Positions 17,049-26,784 of a DNA stretch of 64,000 nucleotides are shown one piece after another (position 1 is the stretch's first letter; the number at the start of each line of letters is the position of its first letter). This DNA is from Meiothermus sp. Pnk-1 (GTDB taxonomy: Bacteria > Deinococcota > Deinococci > Deinococcales > Thermaceae), in the NCBI RefSeq assembly GCF_003226535.1, contig NZ_QKOB01000002.1:124001-188000 (forward strand), given 5' to 3'. Made by a program: the position numbers and the translations under genes. The notes beneath the pieces are model-generated. The model saw only the letters and a list, made by a program, of their open reading frames with translations, was not told where the DNA came from and ran no database searches.

Positions 17049-17336
17049 TCGTCCCTCGGGTGTACGGCGGTACGCCGTCCCGTTAGGGAATCTACCCCAG
17101 GTGTACGGGCGTAGCCCGTCCCAAAGGGAATCTACCTCTAGGTGTACGGCGGCACGCCGTCCCGATAGGGAATCTACCCCGGGTGTACGAGCTTTGCTCG
17201 TCCCGAGACGCTTCCTTCGCCGCCGGTAGGCGGGGTAGGGAATCTACCTCCGGGTGTACAGCCATAGGCTGTCCCGAAGGGGATCGTCCCCTAGGTGTAC
17301 GGCGGTACGCCGTCCCGATAGGGAATCTACCCCCGC
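17049..17336 (+). repeat. tandem 41-bp hairpin repeats (six units)
   Basis: Units begin with TGTAC at 17061, 17102, 17143, 17184, 17254 and 17296 (steps 41, 41, 41, 70, 42). Each has a 6-bp perfect stem with 3-base loop, then GTCCCGATAGGGAATCTACC or, for the flanks, GGATCGTCCC. The stem arms differ yet always pair: ACGGCG/CGCCGT, ACGGGC/GCCCGT, ACGGCG/CGCCGT, ACGAGC/GCTCGT, ACAGCC/GGCTGT, ACGGCG/CGCCGT. The 70-base step contains an extra hairpin (CCGCC GGTA GGCGG at 17220-17233). The open frames that read through it have periodic phrases such as GRFPIGTAYRRTPRG and are repeat translations, not genes. Confidence 0.85.
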
Positions 17337-17574
17337 GTTTAGCGTCTGGCGTTTTGCGTATTGCGTATGGCGTACGGACGTATACCAGCCCCACCCCAAC
17401 CCTCCCCTGCTAGGGGAGGGAGCACCCCGCGTTTAGCGTTTTGCGTACGACGCATACCAACCCAGCTACTAGAGGAGGGGGTATTTAGCTTCCCTGGCCC
17501 TCGGCCTGGCCGCCTACGGGCAAGGCGAAGGGTGAGATCGCCCTCTCCTGGCGGGCCATCGTGGTACCAGACCC
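17337..17574. repeat. mixed intergenic repeats including a palindromic CCCTCCCC element
   Basis: Two copies of a GCGTTTAGCG...TTTTGCGTA phrase (17335-17360 and 17429-17450) flank CCAACCCTCCCCTGCTAGGGGAGGGAG at 17396-17422, an inverted repeat (CCCTCCCC TGCTA GGGGAGGG). Similar CCCTCCCC/GGGGAGGG elements are widespread in bacterial intergenic DNA. It lies between two genes read leftward, so it could act as a transcription barrier; there is no T-tract. No gene is seen. Confidence 0.6.
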
Positions 17575-19017
17575 TCAATATAGCCCGATCGAGATGAGCT
17601 TGGTCTCGAGGTATTCCTCTAGCCCCCACCGGCCGCCTTCGCGCCCAATGCCGGAGTTCTTGTAGCCGCCAAAGGGTAGGTTGGCCCCCATCGCGCTCGG
17701 CACCGGGTCGTTGACCCCTACGATGCCGTATTCCAGGGCCTCGGCTACGCGGAAGGCTCGGGAGAGGTCCTTGGTCCAGAGGTAGGCGGCTAGGCCGTAA
17801 TCGGTATCGTTGGCCCAGCGGATGGCTTCTTCCTCGTCCTCGAAGGGGATGATGGGGGCTACCGGACCGAAGGTCTCCTCCTCGAGGATCCGCATCCCTG
17901 GCTTGACGTGGGTAAGCACGGTGGGGGCGTACATCAACCCGCCCAAGGCCTTGCCGCCAGCCTTGACCTGGGCCCCTTGTGAGAGTGCGTCCTCGACATG
18001 CGCTATCACCTTATCTAACCCTTGCTGCTCCACTAACGGCCCGATCTGGGTGGTGGGGTCGAGGGGATCGCCCACCTTCAGGCCCTTCACCGCCTCCGCC
18101 AAGGCCTCGGCGAACTCGGCCTCGAGCTTTTTGTGGACGTAAAGCCGGTTGGCCGAAACGCAAGTCTGACCGGCGTTGCGGTACTTGCAGAGGATGGTGA
18201 ACTTCACCGCAGCTTCGATGTCCGCGTCCTCGAAGACCAGGAAGGGAGCATGCCCGCCCAGCTCGAGGCTGATCCGCTTCATGGTGTCGGCGGCTTGGCG
18301 ATAGAGGAGCTTGCCCACCGGGGTCGAGCCGGTAAAGGTGATCTTGCGGATGCGCATGTCTTCCATCAACGCCCTCGAGACCGGCACCGGGTCCAAAGCC
18401 GGGAGCACTTGGAGGGTCCCGGCAGGCCCCCCGGCTTCCTCCCACAGCTTGGCCAGATAGAGGGCGCATAGAGGAGTCTGCTCGGCAGGCTTGAGGATGA
18501 TCGTGCATCCTGCCGCCAGGGCGGGCGCGGCCTTACGGGTGATCATGCTGGTGGGGAAGTTCCAGGGAGTCACCGCGTAAACCGGTCCTACGGGTTCGTA
18601 GACGGCCATCTGGCGCTTGTCGGGGAAGCGCGACTGGATCAGCTCGCCGTTCACTCGGCTGGCTTCCTCTGCACACCACTCCACGAAGCTCGCGGCGTAG
18701 AGCACCTCTCCCTTGGCCTCGGTGATGGGCTTGCCCATCTCGAGCGCGGTGAGCCGCCCCAGTTCTTCCTGATGGGCTACCAGAAGGTCGAACCATCGGC
18801 GCAAGATCTTGCCCCGCTCGTGCCCGGTCTTGGCCTTCCAAGCCCTGAAGGCCTCCACCGCAGCGTCGGCAGCGGCCCTGGCCTCGGCCTCGCCGCAGTC
18901 CGCCACGTCGGCGATTTTCTCCCCGGTATAGGGGTTCTTGACCGCAAAGGTCTTGGGGGTGCGGTGCCATTTTCCGCCTAGATAGGCGGCGCTGGGGAAG
19001 TCGAAGTTTTTGACCAT
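17575..19017 (-). CDS. NAD(P)-dependent aldehyde dehydrogenase (succinate-semialdehyde dehydrogenase type)
   Basis: 480 residues, normal for the ALDH superfamily. PWNFPTSM (151-158) and GSTPVGK (230-236) form the nucleotide fold, E252 in LELGGHAPF is the general base, and C286 in NAGQTCVSANR the catalytic cysteine. Overall it is closest to GabD/YneI-type succinate-semialdehyde dehydrogenases, but substrate choice cannot be settled from motifs. AAGAAGG lies just upstream of the ATG. It is a single-gene unit; the downstream side is the repeat region. Confidence 0.88.
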   Translation of the reverse strand: MVKNFDFPSAAYLGGKWHRTPKTFAVKNPYTGEKIADVADCGEAEARAAADAAVEAFRAWKAKTGHERGKILRRWFDLLVAHQEELGRLTALEMGKPITEAKGEVLYAASFVEWCAEEASRVNGELIQSRFPDKRQMAVYEPVGPVYAVTPWNFPTSMITRKAAPALAAGCTIILKPAEQTPLCALYLAKLWEEAGGPAGTLQVLPALDPVPVSRALMEDMRIRKITFTGSTPVGKLLYRQAADTMKRISLELGGHAPFLVFEDADIEAAVKFTILCKYRNAGQTCVSANRLYVHKKLEAEFAEALAEAVKGLKVGDPLDPTTQIGPLVEQQGLDKVIAHVEDALSQGAQVKAGGKALGGLMYAPTVLTHVKPGMRILEEETFGPVAPIIPFEDEEEAIRWANDTDYGLAAYLWTKDLSRAFRVAEALEYGIVGVNDPVPSAMGANLPFGGYKNSGIGREGGRWGLEEYLETKLISIGLY

Positions 19018-19083
19018 AGCCTTCTTAGCCTACCGCTTCGCCCGGCTTTGCAAAACACCCGCTAACCCAATTCGATCCTGGGC

Positions 19084-19701
19084 TTAAAATAGGCTTTCCT
19101 GGCTCACTGCTCTGACTGCGCGGTCGGCTTTAGGCCCCAGAGCATCCATCTTTTGCTTGAGGGCCTGGATGTCTATCCAGGTTAGGTGTTTGGGGCTGCC
19201 TGCGGCCCTCGAGGGGTTTCTAAGCAGATAGGCCGGGTGGAACATGGGAAAAAGCAAAATGCCGTGCCAGTCCATCCACTGCCCGCGGATCTTGGTGATG
19301 GAGACCTTCTCGCCCAGGAAATATTCCGCCGCGGTCGCGCCCAGGGGCACGATGATCTGGGGGCGAACCAGCTCGAGTTGCCTGTTCAACCACAGGCCAG
19401 TGCAGACTTTGACCTCATCGGGGAAGGGGACCCGGTTCTGGGGTGGGCGGCACTTGACGATGTTGCTGATGTAGATGGACGCTCGAGGAATCCCGGCGGC
19501 CTCTAGGATACGGTCTAAAAGCTGCCCAGCTTTACCCACGAAAGGCCGCCCGGTCTTGTCTTCCTCTTCTCCCGGCCCTTCCCCCACGATCATCACTTTG
19601 GCGTCGGGGTTGCCTTCGCCGAAGACTACCTTGGTGCGGGTCTCGGCCAGACGGCAGGCAGTGCAGACTTGCGCCTGCGCAGATAACAGCTCGAGGTTCA
19701 T
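19084..19701 (-). CDS. family-4 uracil-DNA glycosylase (iron-sulfur)
   Basis: 205 residues, the usual size for thermophile family-4 (UDGa) enzymes that excise uracil from deaminated DNA. Cluster cysteines C13, C16, C84 and C100 fit C-x2-C-xn-C-x15-C. Active-site motif GEGPGEEED (39-48) and the second motif FHPAYLLRNP near 155 are present. Deamination repair suits a hot habitat. The ATG is seven bases after a TACTTT -10-like box, so the mRNA may be leaderless. Confidence 0.93.
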   Translation of the reverse strand: MNLELLSAQAQVCTACRLAETRTKVVFGEGNPDAKVMIVGEGPGEEEDKTGRPFVGKAGQLLDRILEAAGIPRASIYISNIVKCRPPQNRVPFPDEVKVCTGLWLNRQLELVRPQIIVPLGATAAEYFLGEKVSITKIRGQWMDWHGILLFPMFHPAYLLRNPSRAAGSPKHLTWIDIQALKQKMDALGPKADRAVRAVSQESLF

Positions 19702-19708
19702 AATGTCT

Positions 19709-19714
19709 AAAGTA
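19709..19714 (-). promoter_or_regulatory. -10-like box, leaderless start of the uracil-DNA glycosylase gene
   Basis: TACTTT on the reverse strand, seven bases before the ATG at 19701. No clear -35. Confidence 0.35.
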
Positions 19715-19733
19715 CAAGCTTTAGGAGCGAGCG

Positions 19734-20102
19734 TTACTCCACGGGTTTACGAGCCTTGCGCGCTTCGCGGCGAATTTTTGGATCCAATCCAATCATTAAA
19801 AAGAAGTTCTCGAGAGCGTTTTCTTTCCCCTTGATCTCGGGGTAAGCGTCCTCGGCGGTGCCCGTCACAAAGGGGAGATTTTGATACAAGTGGATAGCCT
19901 GCTCAACCACTTCTTCTGGACCGTGCAACTCAGCGATCTCGGCAAGCTGGGCGTATACTTCACGCCGGGCTTCGGCGTGGCGCTTGAACACCTCAGGGTT
20001 GGGGGTCTCGGGCGACCGGAGGACATCCTGCTTGGCGATACGCCGGTAATGCTTGAGCCCCCGCACGATCTCCTCGGTCGAAAGCGTAATTTTGTACTCC
20101 AT
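19734..20102 (-). CDS. conserved hypothetical helical protein
   Basis: 122 residues (MEYKITLSTEEIVRGLKHYR...). The start at 20102 is set by AAAGGAG six bases upstream; the frame reaches 20216 but the extra residues look random. It is mostly charged helices (EVFKRHAEARREVYAQLAEIAELH), with no signal peptide or known catalytic motif. Probably a small cytoplasmic protein; I do not recognise the family. Confidence 0.7.
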   Translation of the reverse strand: MEYKITLSTEEIVRGLKHYRRIAKQDVLRSPETPNPEVFKRHAEARREVYAQLAEIAELHGPEEVVEQAIHLYQNLPFVTGTAEDAYPEIKGKENALENFFLMIGLDPKIRREARKARKPVE

Positions 20103-20216
20103 CCCAACTCCTTTCAGATCTACTCCCGAAAAGGCCGAAAGCAGCATGGCACTATCGGACCGGGACGTGTTGGAAGAGCAAGCTGCTTCAGCTTCCTGGC
20201 TAGGTCTGAGCAACAC

Positions 20217-20368
20217 GCTCGCGTAGAGGAATTATAGGTGGGGGCAAAAAGCGGTGTCAACGATGGGTTGTTCTGGCGGCGGCAACCGGCTGTGGCACGG
20301 CAGGCTAGGGGCTATGGGTCGGCTGGGTTCTCTGTCCGAGCACCTTTCACGCTGGCAGGGCGGTAGGC
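20217..20368. other. intergenic gap between divergent genes
   Basis: No gene, hairpin or repeat stands out between the hypothetical gene read leftward and the pseudokinase gene read rightward, apart from the promoter at 20369-20397. Confidence 0.4.
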
Positions 20369-20397
20369 TTGGTAGCGCCGCTTAGGCGACTTATACT
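20369..20397 (+). promoter_or_regulatory. promoter for a leaderless mRNA (pseudokinase gene)
   Basis: TTGGTA (20369-20374), a 17-base spacer, TATACT (20392-20397), then seven bases to the ATG at 20405. The expected start of transcription is at the start codon itself. Confidence 0.6.
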
Positions 20398-20404
20398 CAA
20401 GGCT

Positions 20405-21682
20405 ATGGAAAGCTTGGGGCCTTATCTTCTGCGTCGGCCCCTGGGATTGGCCGGGGATATTACGACTAAAAATGGTCAACCGCTGACCGTGTTTGAGGCT
20501 CAGGATGCCCGTACGGGCATTCCGGTTTTGGTATACCGCCCAGTGCAGGCCGCATTGCCCGAGAAGCGGGTGGAAGGAAGTTTGCCTTGGCTCGAGGCCC
20601 TCACCCCTGAGGATGGCTCAGGGGCGGCCTGGATAGCTGAGCTGCCCCTGGGGGCGGTTCCGGCTAGCCGCTATTTGGGATCGGCCCCAGCGGAGCGGCT
20701 GCGCGACTGGGTGATTGCCCTGGCTGAGACCCTCGAACGGGCGGAAGCGGCTCACCTCGAGCACGGCGCGATCACCCCTGAGCGAATCTGGGTTAAAGGC
20801 TCCAAAGCTTGGTTGGAGGGCCTGGGATTACCGATCCAGCCACTTCGCCCCGACCGGGAAGGGTTGCTCGAGAGCGTACGGGCCTTGGCTGGAGAAGACT
20901 GGAGCGGCCTTCCTTGGAAGGGAGCTTTCGAAGCTTGGGTTACGGGAAATTTGGCTGCCGAACAGCTGCGCGAGCAACTCCAAGCCGCTGCCCAAACCGT
21001 TCCTTCCTCCCGTTCCGCCCCGAAACGACGGGGATCGTCGCGCATAGAGCCAGAGGAGTTTTCTTTCCCTGTCTCACCCCGCCCTGAACCTTCTCCGGTG
21101 GAGCCCGCGCCTACTCTTGAACAAAAAGGAGAGGAGACCCTCGAATCCGCCACTACGGGGATCGAACCCTCCGACCCCTCCCCGCCTAAGTCCAAGGCCT
21201 CGCTCAAGGTAGAGATTGCTGAGCAGACCTCGGCTTCCGAGCCGTTGGACACGCATCAGGCGAGCCCTCCCAAAAAGGTGCGTATTGATGACCCCCTCGA
21301 GCCTCCTTTCCCTGTGATCGACCCAGGTTACCGCCGTAGAGCCATTCCTGGTTGGTTGCGTGGGGTGCTGTTGTTGCTTGTGCTGGTGGGAATTGGTTTC
21401 CTCGCTTATCAGTACTGGCCTCGCCCAAGCCCCGCAACCCACCCAGGTTTCACGGTGACGTTCCGGGTAGAACCTGCCGGACAAAACGCGCGAATCGAGC
21501 TGCTAGAAGCCCCCGAAGGCTCTACCATGTTGGTGGGCACGGTAATCGCGGAGGTGCCGGGGCCGGTTTTTTTTGACAAGGCCGGGGTGTACCGCTTGCG
21601 TATCCGCGCCAATGGTCGGGAGCCGAGCGAGTTGCTGCTCGAGGTCCCTGCCCCTAACGGGGTCAACATCCGACTTCGCTAG
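20405..21682 (+). CDS. membrane-anchored pseudokinase-like protein with extracytoplasmic beta domain
   Basis: 425 residues. The N-terminus (LGPYLLRRPLGLAGD..., then QDARTGIPVLVYRP) follows the layout of a Ser/Thr kinase N-lobe but lacks the glycine loop and the VAVK lysine (Y44 instead). LEHGAITPERIWV (118-130) lines up with the HRDLKPENILV catalytic loop without its Asp, and LEGLG (137-141) replaces DFG. About 190-310 is a Pro/Ser/Glu-rich linker; a single transmembrane helix (about 323-343, LLLLVLVGIGFLAYQYW) is followed by a small beta domain (TVTFRVEPAGQNARIELLEAPEG) similar in shape to PEGA. An inactive receptor-like kinase homologue is the best guess. The start fits the leaderless promoter upstream. 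Confidence 0.65.
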   Translation: MESLGPYLLRRPLGLAGDITTKNGQPLTVFEAQDARTGIPVLVYRPVQAALPEKRVEGSLPWLEALTPEDGSGAAWIAELPLGAVPASRYLGSAPAERLRDWVIALAETLERAEAAHLEHGAITPERIWVKGSKAWLEGLGLPIQPLRPDREGLLESVRALAGEDWSGLPWKGAFEAWVTGNLAAEQLREQLQAAAQTVPSSRSAPKRRGSSRIEPEEFSFPVSPRPEPSPVEPAPTLEQKGEETLESATTGIEPSDPSPPKSKASLKVEIAEQTSASEPLDTHQASPPKKVRIDDPLEPPFPVIDPGYRRRAIPGWLRGVLLLLVLVGIGFLAYQYWPRPSPATHPGFTVTFRVEPAGQNARIELLEAPEGSTMLVGTVIAEVPGPVFFDKAGVYRLRIRANGREPSELLLEVPAPNGVNIRLR

Positions 21683-21715
21683 CTTCTACCCTGGCATTTT
21701 GTGTCTCGCCTTCGG

Positions 21716-21721
21716 TACACT
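21716..21721 (+). promoter_or_regulatory. -10 box, leaderless start of guaA
   Basis: TACACT six bases before the ATG at 21728; no clear -35. Confidence 0.4.
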
Positions 21722-21727
21722 CCTGGC

Positions 21728-23251
21728 ATGAGCGTCGTCATCCTCGATTACGGCTCGCAGTACACCCGGCTTATCGCCCGGCGCGTCCGGGAGCTGAGGG
21801 CTTTTTCGGTTATCCTACCGGGGACAGCTCCGCTGGAGCGTATTCTGGCGGAAAAGCCCCAGGCGATCATCTTGTCGGGTGGTCCTAACTCGGTCTTCGA
21901 TCCGGCAGCGCCACGGGCGGCGGAGGGATTGCTCGAGCAGAATCTCCCCGTCCTCGGCATCTGCTACGGGATGCAGCTGTTGGCCCAGCACCTGGGCGGG
22001 CGTGTCGAGCGGGCTGGGCGGCGCGAGTACGGTAAGGCTATCCTCTCCCGCCACGAGGGGCCGCTGTTTGCCGGGCTCGAGGGCGAGATCCAAGTGTGGA
22101 TGAGCCACTCTGATGCCGTCACCGGGCTGCCCCCAGGGTGGCGGGTGATCGCCGAGACCGAGGAGAATCCGGTAGCGGCCATCGCTGCGCCAGACGGCAG
22201 AACCTTCGGGGTGCAGTTTCATCCCGAGGTGGCGCACAGCCCCAAAGGCATGACCATACTGGAGAACTTCCTCGAACTGGCCGGAGTGGCCCGGGACTGG
22301 ACGCCAGAGCACACCCTCGAGACCCTGATCGAAGAGGTTCGCGCCAAGGTCGGTGACGACCGGGTGATGCTGGCGGTCTCGGGGGGGGTAGATTCTTCGA
22401 CCTTGGCCCTGCTGCTCTCGAGGGCTATTGGCGACCGACTTACCGCGATCTTCGTTGACCATGGCCTGCTGCGCCAGGGGGAGCGGCATGAGGTCGAGGC
22501 CGCCTTGCGCCCCTTGGGCAGCGCCTTACGGGTGGTGGAGGCCTCGGCGCAGTTCCTCGCGGCCCTCCGGGGGGTGAGCGATCCCGAGCAAAAGCGCAAG
22601 GTGGTGGGCCGAGAATTCATCCGGGTCTTCGAGGCCGAGGCCCGCAAGCTGTCGCGGGAGGGTTACCGCTGGCTGGCCCAGGGAACCCTTTATCCCGATG
22701 TGATCGAATCGGCGGGCGGAGAGGGGGCGGCCAACATCAAGAGCCACCATAACGTGGGCGGGCTGCCTCCGGATTTGCAGTTTGAGCTGCTCGAGCCCTT
22801 CCGCTATCTCTTCAAGGACGAGGTACGCGAGCTGGCCCTACTGCTCGGACTCCCCGAGCACATCCGTATGCGCCACCCCTTTCCCGGCCCCGGTCTCTCA
22901 ATCCGCATTCTGGGCGAGGTCACCCCTGAGAAGCTCGACATTCTGCGCCGCGCCGACGATATCTTCATCAGCGCTTTGCGGGAGTGGAACCTTTACGACA
23001 GCGTTTCTCAGGCCCTGGCGGTCCTCACCCCGATGCAAAGCGTAGGGGTGATCGGGGACGAGCGCAGCTACGGCTACGTGCTGGGTTTGCGGGCCGTGAG
23101 CACGGTGGACTTCATGACCGCCGACTGGGCCCGCTTGCCCTGGGAGTTCCTCGACGAGGTAGCCCGTAAGATCACCCGCCAGGTGCCCGAGGTGGGGCGG
23201 GTGGTGTACGACATCACCAGCAAACCGCCCGCGACCATTGAATGGGAGTAA
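21728..23251 (+). CDS. guaA: GMP synthase (glutamine-hydrolysing)
   Basis: 507 residues converting XMP to GMP in purine synthesis. The N-terminal class I glutamine amidotransferase has the nucleophile C79 (VLGICYGMQ) and FGVQFHPEV with the catalytic His-x-Glu. The ATP-pyrophosphatase domain has the SGGVDSS P-loop, and the C-terminal dimerisation domain ends KPPATIEWE, the family's hallmark. The start at 21728 is chosen because [11 protein letters not shown] is the conserved N-terminus and lies six bases after a -10 box. Confidence 0.97.
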   Translation: MSVVILDYGSQYTRLIARRVRELRAFSVILPGTAPLERILAEKPQAIILSGGPNSVFDPAAPRAAEGLLEQNLPVLGICYGMQLLAQHLGGRVERAGRREYGKAILSRHEGPLFAGLEGEIQVWMSHSDAVTGLPPGWRVIAETEENPVAAIAAPDGRTFGVQFHPEVAHSPKGMTILENFLELAGVARDWTPEHTLETLIEEVRAKVGDDRVMLAVSGGVDSSTLALLLSRAIGDRLTAIFVDHGLLRQGERHEVEAALRPLGSALRVVEASAQFLAALRGVSDPEQKRKVVGREFIRVFEAEARKLSREGYRWLAQGTLYPDVIESAGGEGAANIKSHHNVGGLPPDLQFELLEPFRYLFKDEVRELALLLGLPEHIRMRHPFPGPGLSIRILGEVTPEKLDILRRADDIFISALREWNLYDSVSQALAVLTPMQSVGVIGDERSYGYVLGLRAVSTVDFMTADWARLPWEFLDEVARKITRQVPEVGRVVYDITSKPPATIEWE

Positions 23252-23387
23252 GCCCAGCGGGCGAACGCCCGTGGAGGCGGCACAGGCGCACCCAACCGGT
23301 GATTTTACGCGGGGTTAGCCTGGCCCCGGGTTGGCTTCACTTGGTTAGCCGGTTCGCTCGCGATGGCTCCCGGCCTGTCTATGCCGT

Positions 23388-23393
23388 TAGACT
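23388..23393 (+). promoter_or_regulatory. -10 box, leaderless start of the acyl-CoA carboxylase gene
   Basis: TAGACT six bases before the ATG at 23400. Confidence 0.4.
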
Positions 23394-23399
23394 CTAAGC

Positions 23400-25061
<1,662 letters not shown>

Positions 25062-25100
25062 GGGCGTAAACTTTCGCACCATCGCGGGGGCCTCATGCCC

Positions 25101-25106
25101 TACACT
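25101..25106 (+). promoter_or_regulatory. -10 box, leaderless start of the DUF433 gene
   Basis: TACACT six bases before the ATG at 25113; suggests the toxin-antitoxin-like pair has its own promoter. Confidence 0.4.
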
Positions 25107-25112
25107 TGAAGC

Positions 25113-25355
25113 ATGAAAATCCCCGAAAATCTGCTGGATCGGATCAACTCCAACCCAGATATTCTGCGGGGCCGCCCCCGCATCCGGGGGACGCGGATAG
25201 CGGTGTACATGATCTTGGAGGCTTTGGCGGTGGGGATGTCGGTGGAGGCGGTGCTCGAGGAGTATCCTGACCTCACCCCGGAGGACATTCAGGCCGCTTT
25301 GCTCTACGGCGCACGCATGAGCAACTACGAGTGGATCGAGCTCGATGGCGAATAA
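25113..25355 (+). CDS. DUF433 family protein, antitoxin-like
   Basis: 80 residues: SNPDILRGRPRIRGTRIAVYMILEALAVGMSVEAVLEEYPDLTPEDIQAALLYG, with the G-x-P-x-I-x-GTRI core and YPDLT phrase of DUF433 proteins, a MerR/HTH-like fold usually encoded directly before a PIN-like DUF5615 partner. The neighbour overlaps by 11 bases, as expected. It probably binds DNA and its partner (inference). Confidence 0.85.
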   Translation: MKIPENLLDRINSNPDILRGRPRIRGTRIAVYMILEALAVGMSVEAVLEEYPDLTPEDIQAALLYGARMSNYEWIELDGE

Positions 25356-25701
25356 GGTTTTGCTAGACGAAAACATCCCGACCGCGGTGCTCTGGTGGTG
25401 CATCAGCCAAGGTTTCGATGTGATGACCGCACGGGAAGCCGGTTTGGTGGGCCGCTCGGACAGCGAACTCAATGCCTTCCTGCACCGCGAGGGGCGGGTG
25501 CTCATCACCTTGGACTTGGATTTTTCTGATCCCATCAAGCTGCCGGTGGGTCCGGGGCGGATCGTCTTGCGGCCTTGGATCACCGACGGCGAGCTGATGG
25601 TGCGGTTGCTGCGCAGGATGATGCGGCTGGGGTTGCCTCGCGCGGGGGAACTCTTCGTGGTACAGGTGAACGGGATCGCCCGGTACGGAGGCGCAGGATG
25701 A
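25345..25701 (+). CDS. DUF5615 PIN-like protein, putative toxin nuclease
   Basis: 118 residues. MANKVLLDENIP carries the first acidic residues of a PIN-like fold, and RVLITLDLDFSDP the later Asp cluster typical of DUF5615. It overlaps the DUF433 gene by 11 bases and its TGA overlaps the HMG-CoA lyase ATG (ATGA). Family members are thought to be Mut7-C/PIN-like RNases in toxin-antitoxin pairs; activity here is untested. Confidence 0.82.
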   Translation: MANKVLLDENIPTAVLWWCISQGFDVMTAREAGLVGRSDSELNAFLHREGRVLITLDLDFSDPIKLPVGPGRIVLRPWITDGELMVRLLRRMMRLGLPRAGELFVVQVNGIARYGGAG

Positions 25702-26546
25702 GATGGGTAGAGTGCCCCAGGGATTCCTGGCAGGGTTTCAAGGGGTTCATCCCTACCGCGCAAAAGGTCGCCTACCTCAAGCGCCTGCTCGAGGCCGGTT
25801 TTCGCCACCTCGACCTCACCAGCTTGGTCTCGCCCAAATGGGTGCCCCAGCACGCCGACGCCGAGGCTGTGCTGGCCGAGCTGCCTCCACCGGAGGGCCG
25901 GGAATACCTGGCCGTCATCGCCAACGAAAAGGGGATGGAACGGGCCCTGCGGGCCGAGAACGTGACCAGCGTAGGGTATCCCTTCTCCCTCAGCGAGACC
26001 TTTCAGCGCAAGAACGTGGGCAAGACCATCGCCGAATCCTGGGAGCAAGTGGCCCGCATGCGCGAAAGGGTCCCAGAGCAGCTGAACTTCGTCGTGTACC
26101 TCTCGATGGGTTTCGGCAACCCCTACGGCGACCCCTGGAGCCCCGAGCTAGCGGTGGAGTTCGTGGGCCGGCTGCGGGAGATCGGCATCCGCGAGATCGC
26201 CCTGGCCGACACCTACGGCGTGGCGACCGCCGAGGTCATCGGGGAGACCCTGCGCGCGGTGGTCCGGGCCTTTGGCCCTGAGGGCCTCGGGGCCCACCTG
26301 CACTCCAGGCCCGAGGCTACCTTGGAGAAGGTGGAGGCGGTGCTGGCGAGCGGGGTGCGCTGGCTCGAGGGTGCGCTGGGCGGGATCGGGGGCTGCCCCT
26401 TCGCCGGGGACGATCTGGTGGGGAACCTGGCTACCGAGCGGGTGCTGCCCTACCTGGCCCGGAAGGGGCTCGAGCTGGGGGTACGGCTGGAGTCGCTGGC
26501 CGAACTCGCCGGGGAGGCCGCGTTACTCCGCGCCCGCTATGCCTGA
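25698..26546 (+). CDS. hydroxymethylglutaryl-CoA lyase
   Basis: 282 residues; cleaves HMG-CoA to acetoacetate and acetyl-CoA at the end of leucine degradation. ECPRDSWQG holds the conserved Arg-Asp; SLVSPKWVPQHADAEAV is the family signature; HLHS is the metal-binding His-x-His; GGCPFA carries the active-site Cys loop. The start at 25698 has GGAGG eight bases upstream and overlaps the DUF5615 stop, so its translation is tied to the putative toxin. A longer frame from 25575 lies inside that gene and is rejected. Confidence 0.9.
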   Translation: MRWVECPRDSWQGFKGFIPTAQKVAYLKRLLEAGFRHLDLTSLVSPKWVPQHADAEAVLAELPPPEGREYLAVIANEKGMERALRAENVTSVGYPFSLSETFQRKNVGKTIAESWEQVARMRERVPEQLNFVVYLSMGFGNPYGDPWSPELAVEFVGRLREIGIREIALADTYGVATAEVIGETLRAVVRAFGPEGLGAHLHSRPEATLEKVEAVLASGVRWLEGALGGIGGCPFAGDDLVGNLATERVLPYLARKGLELGVRLESLAELAGEAALLRARYA

Positions 26547-26553
26547 AAAGGGC

Positions 26554-26676
26554 TCACCTCAGGCTTCGTCGTCGCCGTCGTCTGGTAGGGGTCGAGGACC
26601 CTTGCTCCACCGACCGCCTTACCATCGCTGCGGCCACCGCCACGACCGCCAACCCCGTCAGAAACATCCAGAGCAT
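26554..26676 (-). CDS. 40-residue single-span membrane peptide
   Basis: ATG 26676 has GGAGG six bases upstream. The product starts MLWMFLTGLAVVAVAAAMV, a single transmembrane helix, and ends with a run of six Arg (TRRRRRRSLR). It lies just downstream of sucD, after the sucCD terminator. Similar tiny basic membrane proteins exist but I recognise no family; coding status rests on the ribosome site and the helix. Confidence 0.5.
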   Translation of the reverse strand: MLWMFLTGLAVVAVAAAMVRRSVEQGSSTPTRRRRRRSLR

Positions 26677-26731
26677 CTGCCGCCTCCTCTGTTGGGTTTC
26701 CGGGTAGCGCAGGGGACGGGTGGCCTCTGCC

Positions 26732-26780
26732 AAAAATGACCACGGCCCGGGGGGCGGCGGATCGCCAGGCCCGGGCCGCG
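26732..26780 (-). terminator. intrinsic terminator after sucCD
   Basis: On the reverse strand CGGCCCGGG and CCCGGGCCG form a 9-bp stem with a 19-base loop, followed by TGGTCATTTTT. It sits five bases after the sucD stop. Confidence 0.75.
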
Positions 26781-26784
26781 TTGT

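Noticed and set aside
17061-17336. The repeat block looks at first like a short CRISPR array
   Set aside because: The 41-bp units have no unique spacers; the whole unit is repeated and the variable part is a perfect hairpin. No cas genes are nearby.
17092-17394. Open frame of 100 residues with GRFPIGTAYRRTPRG periods
   Set aside because: It is a translation of the non-coding 41-bp repeats, with no ribosome site.
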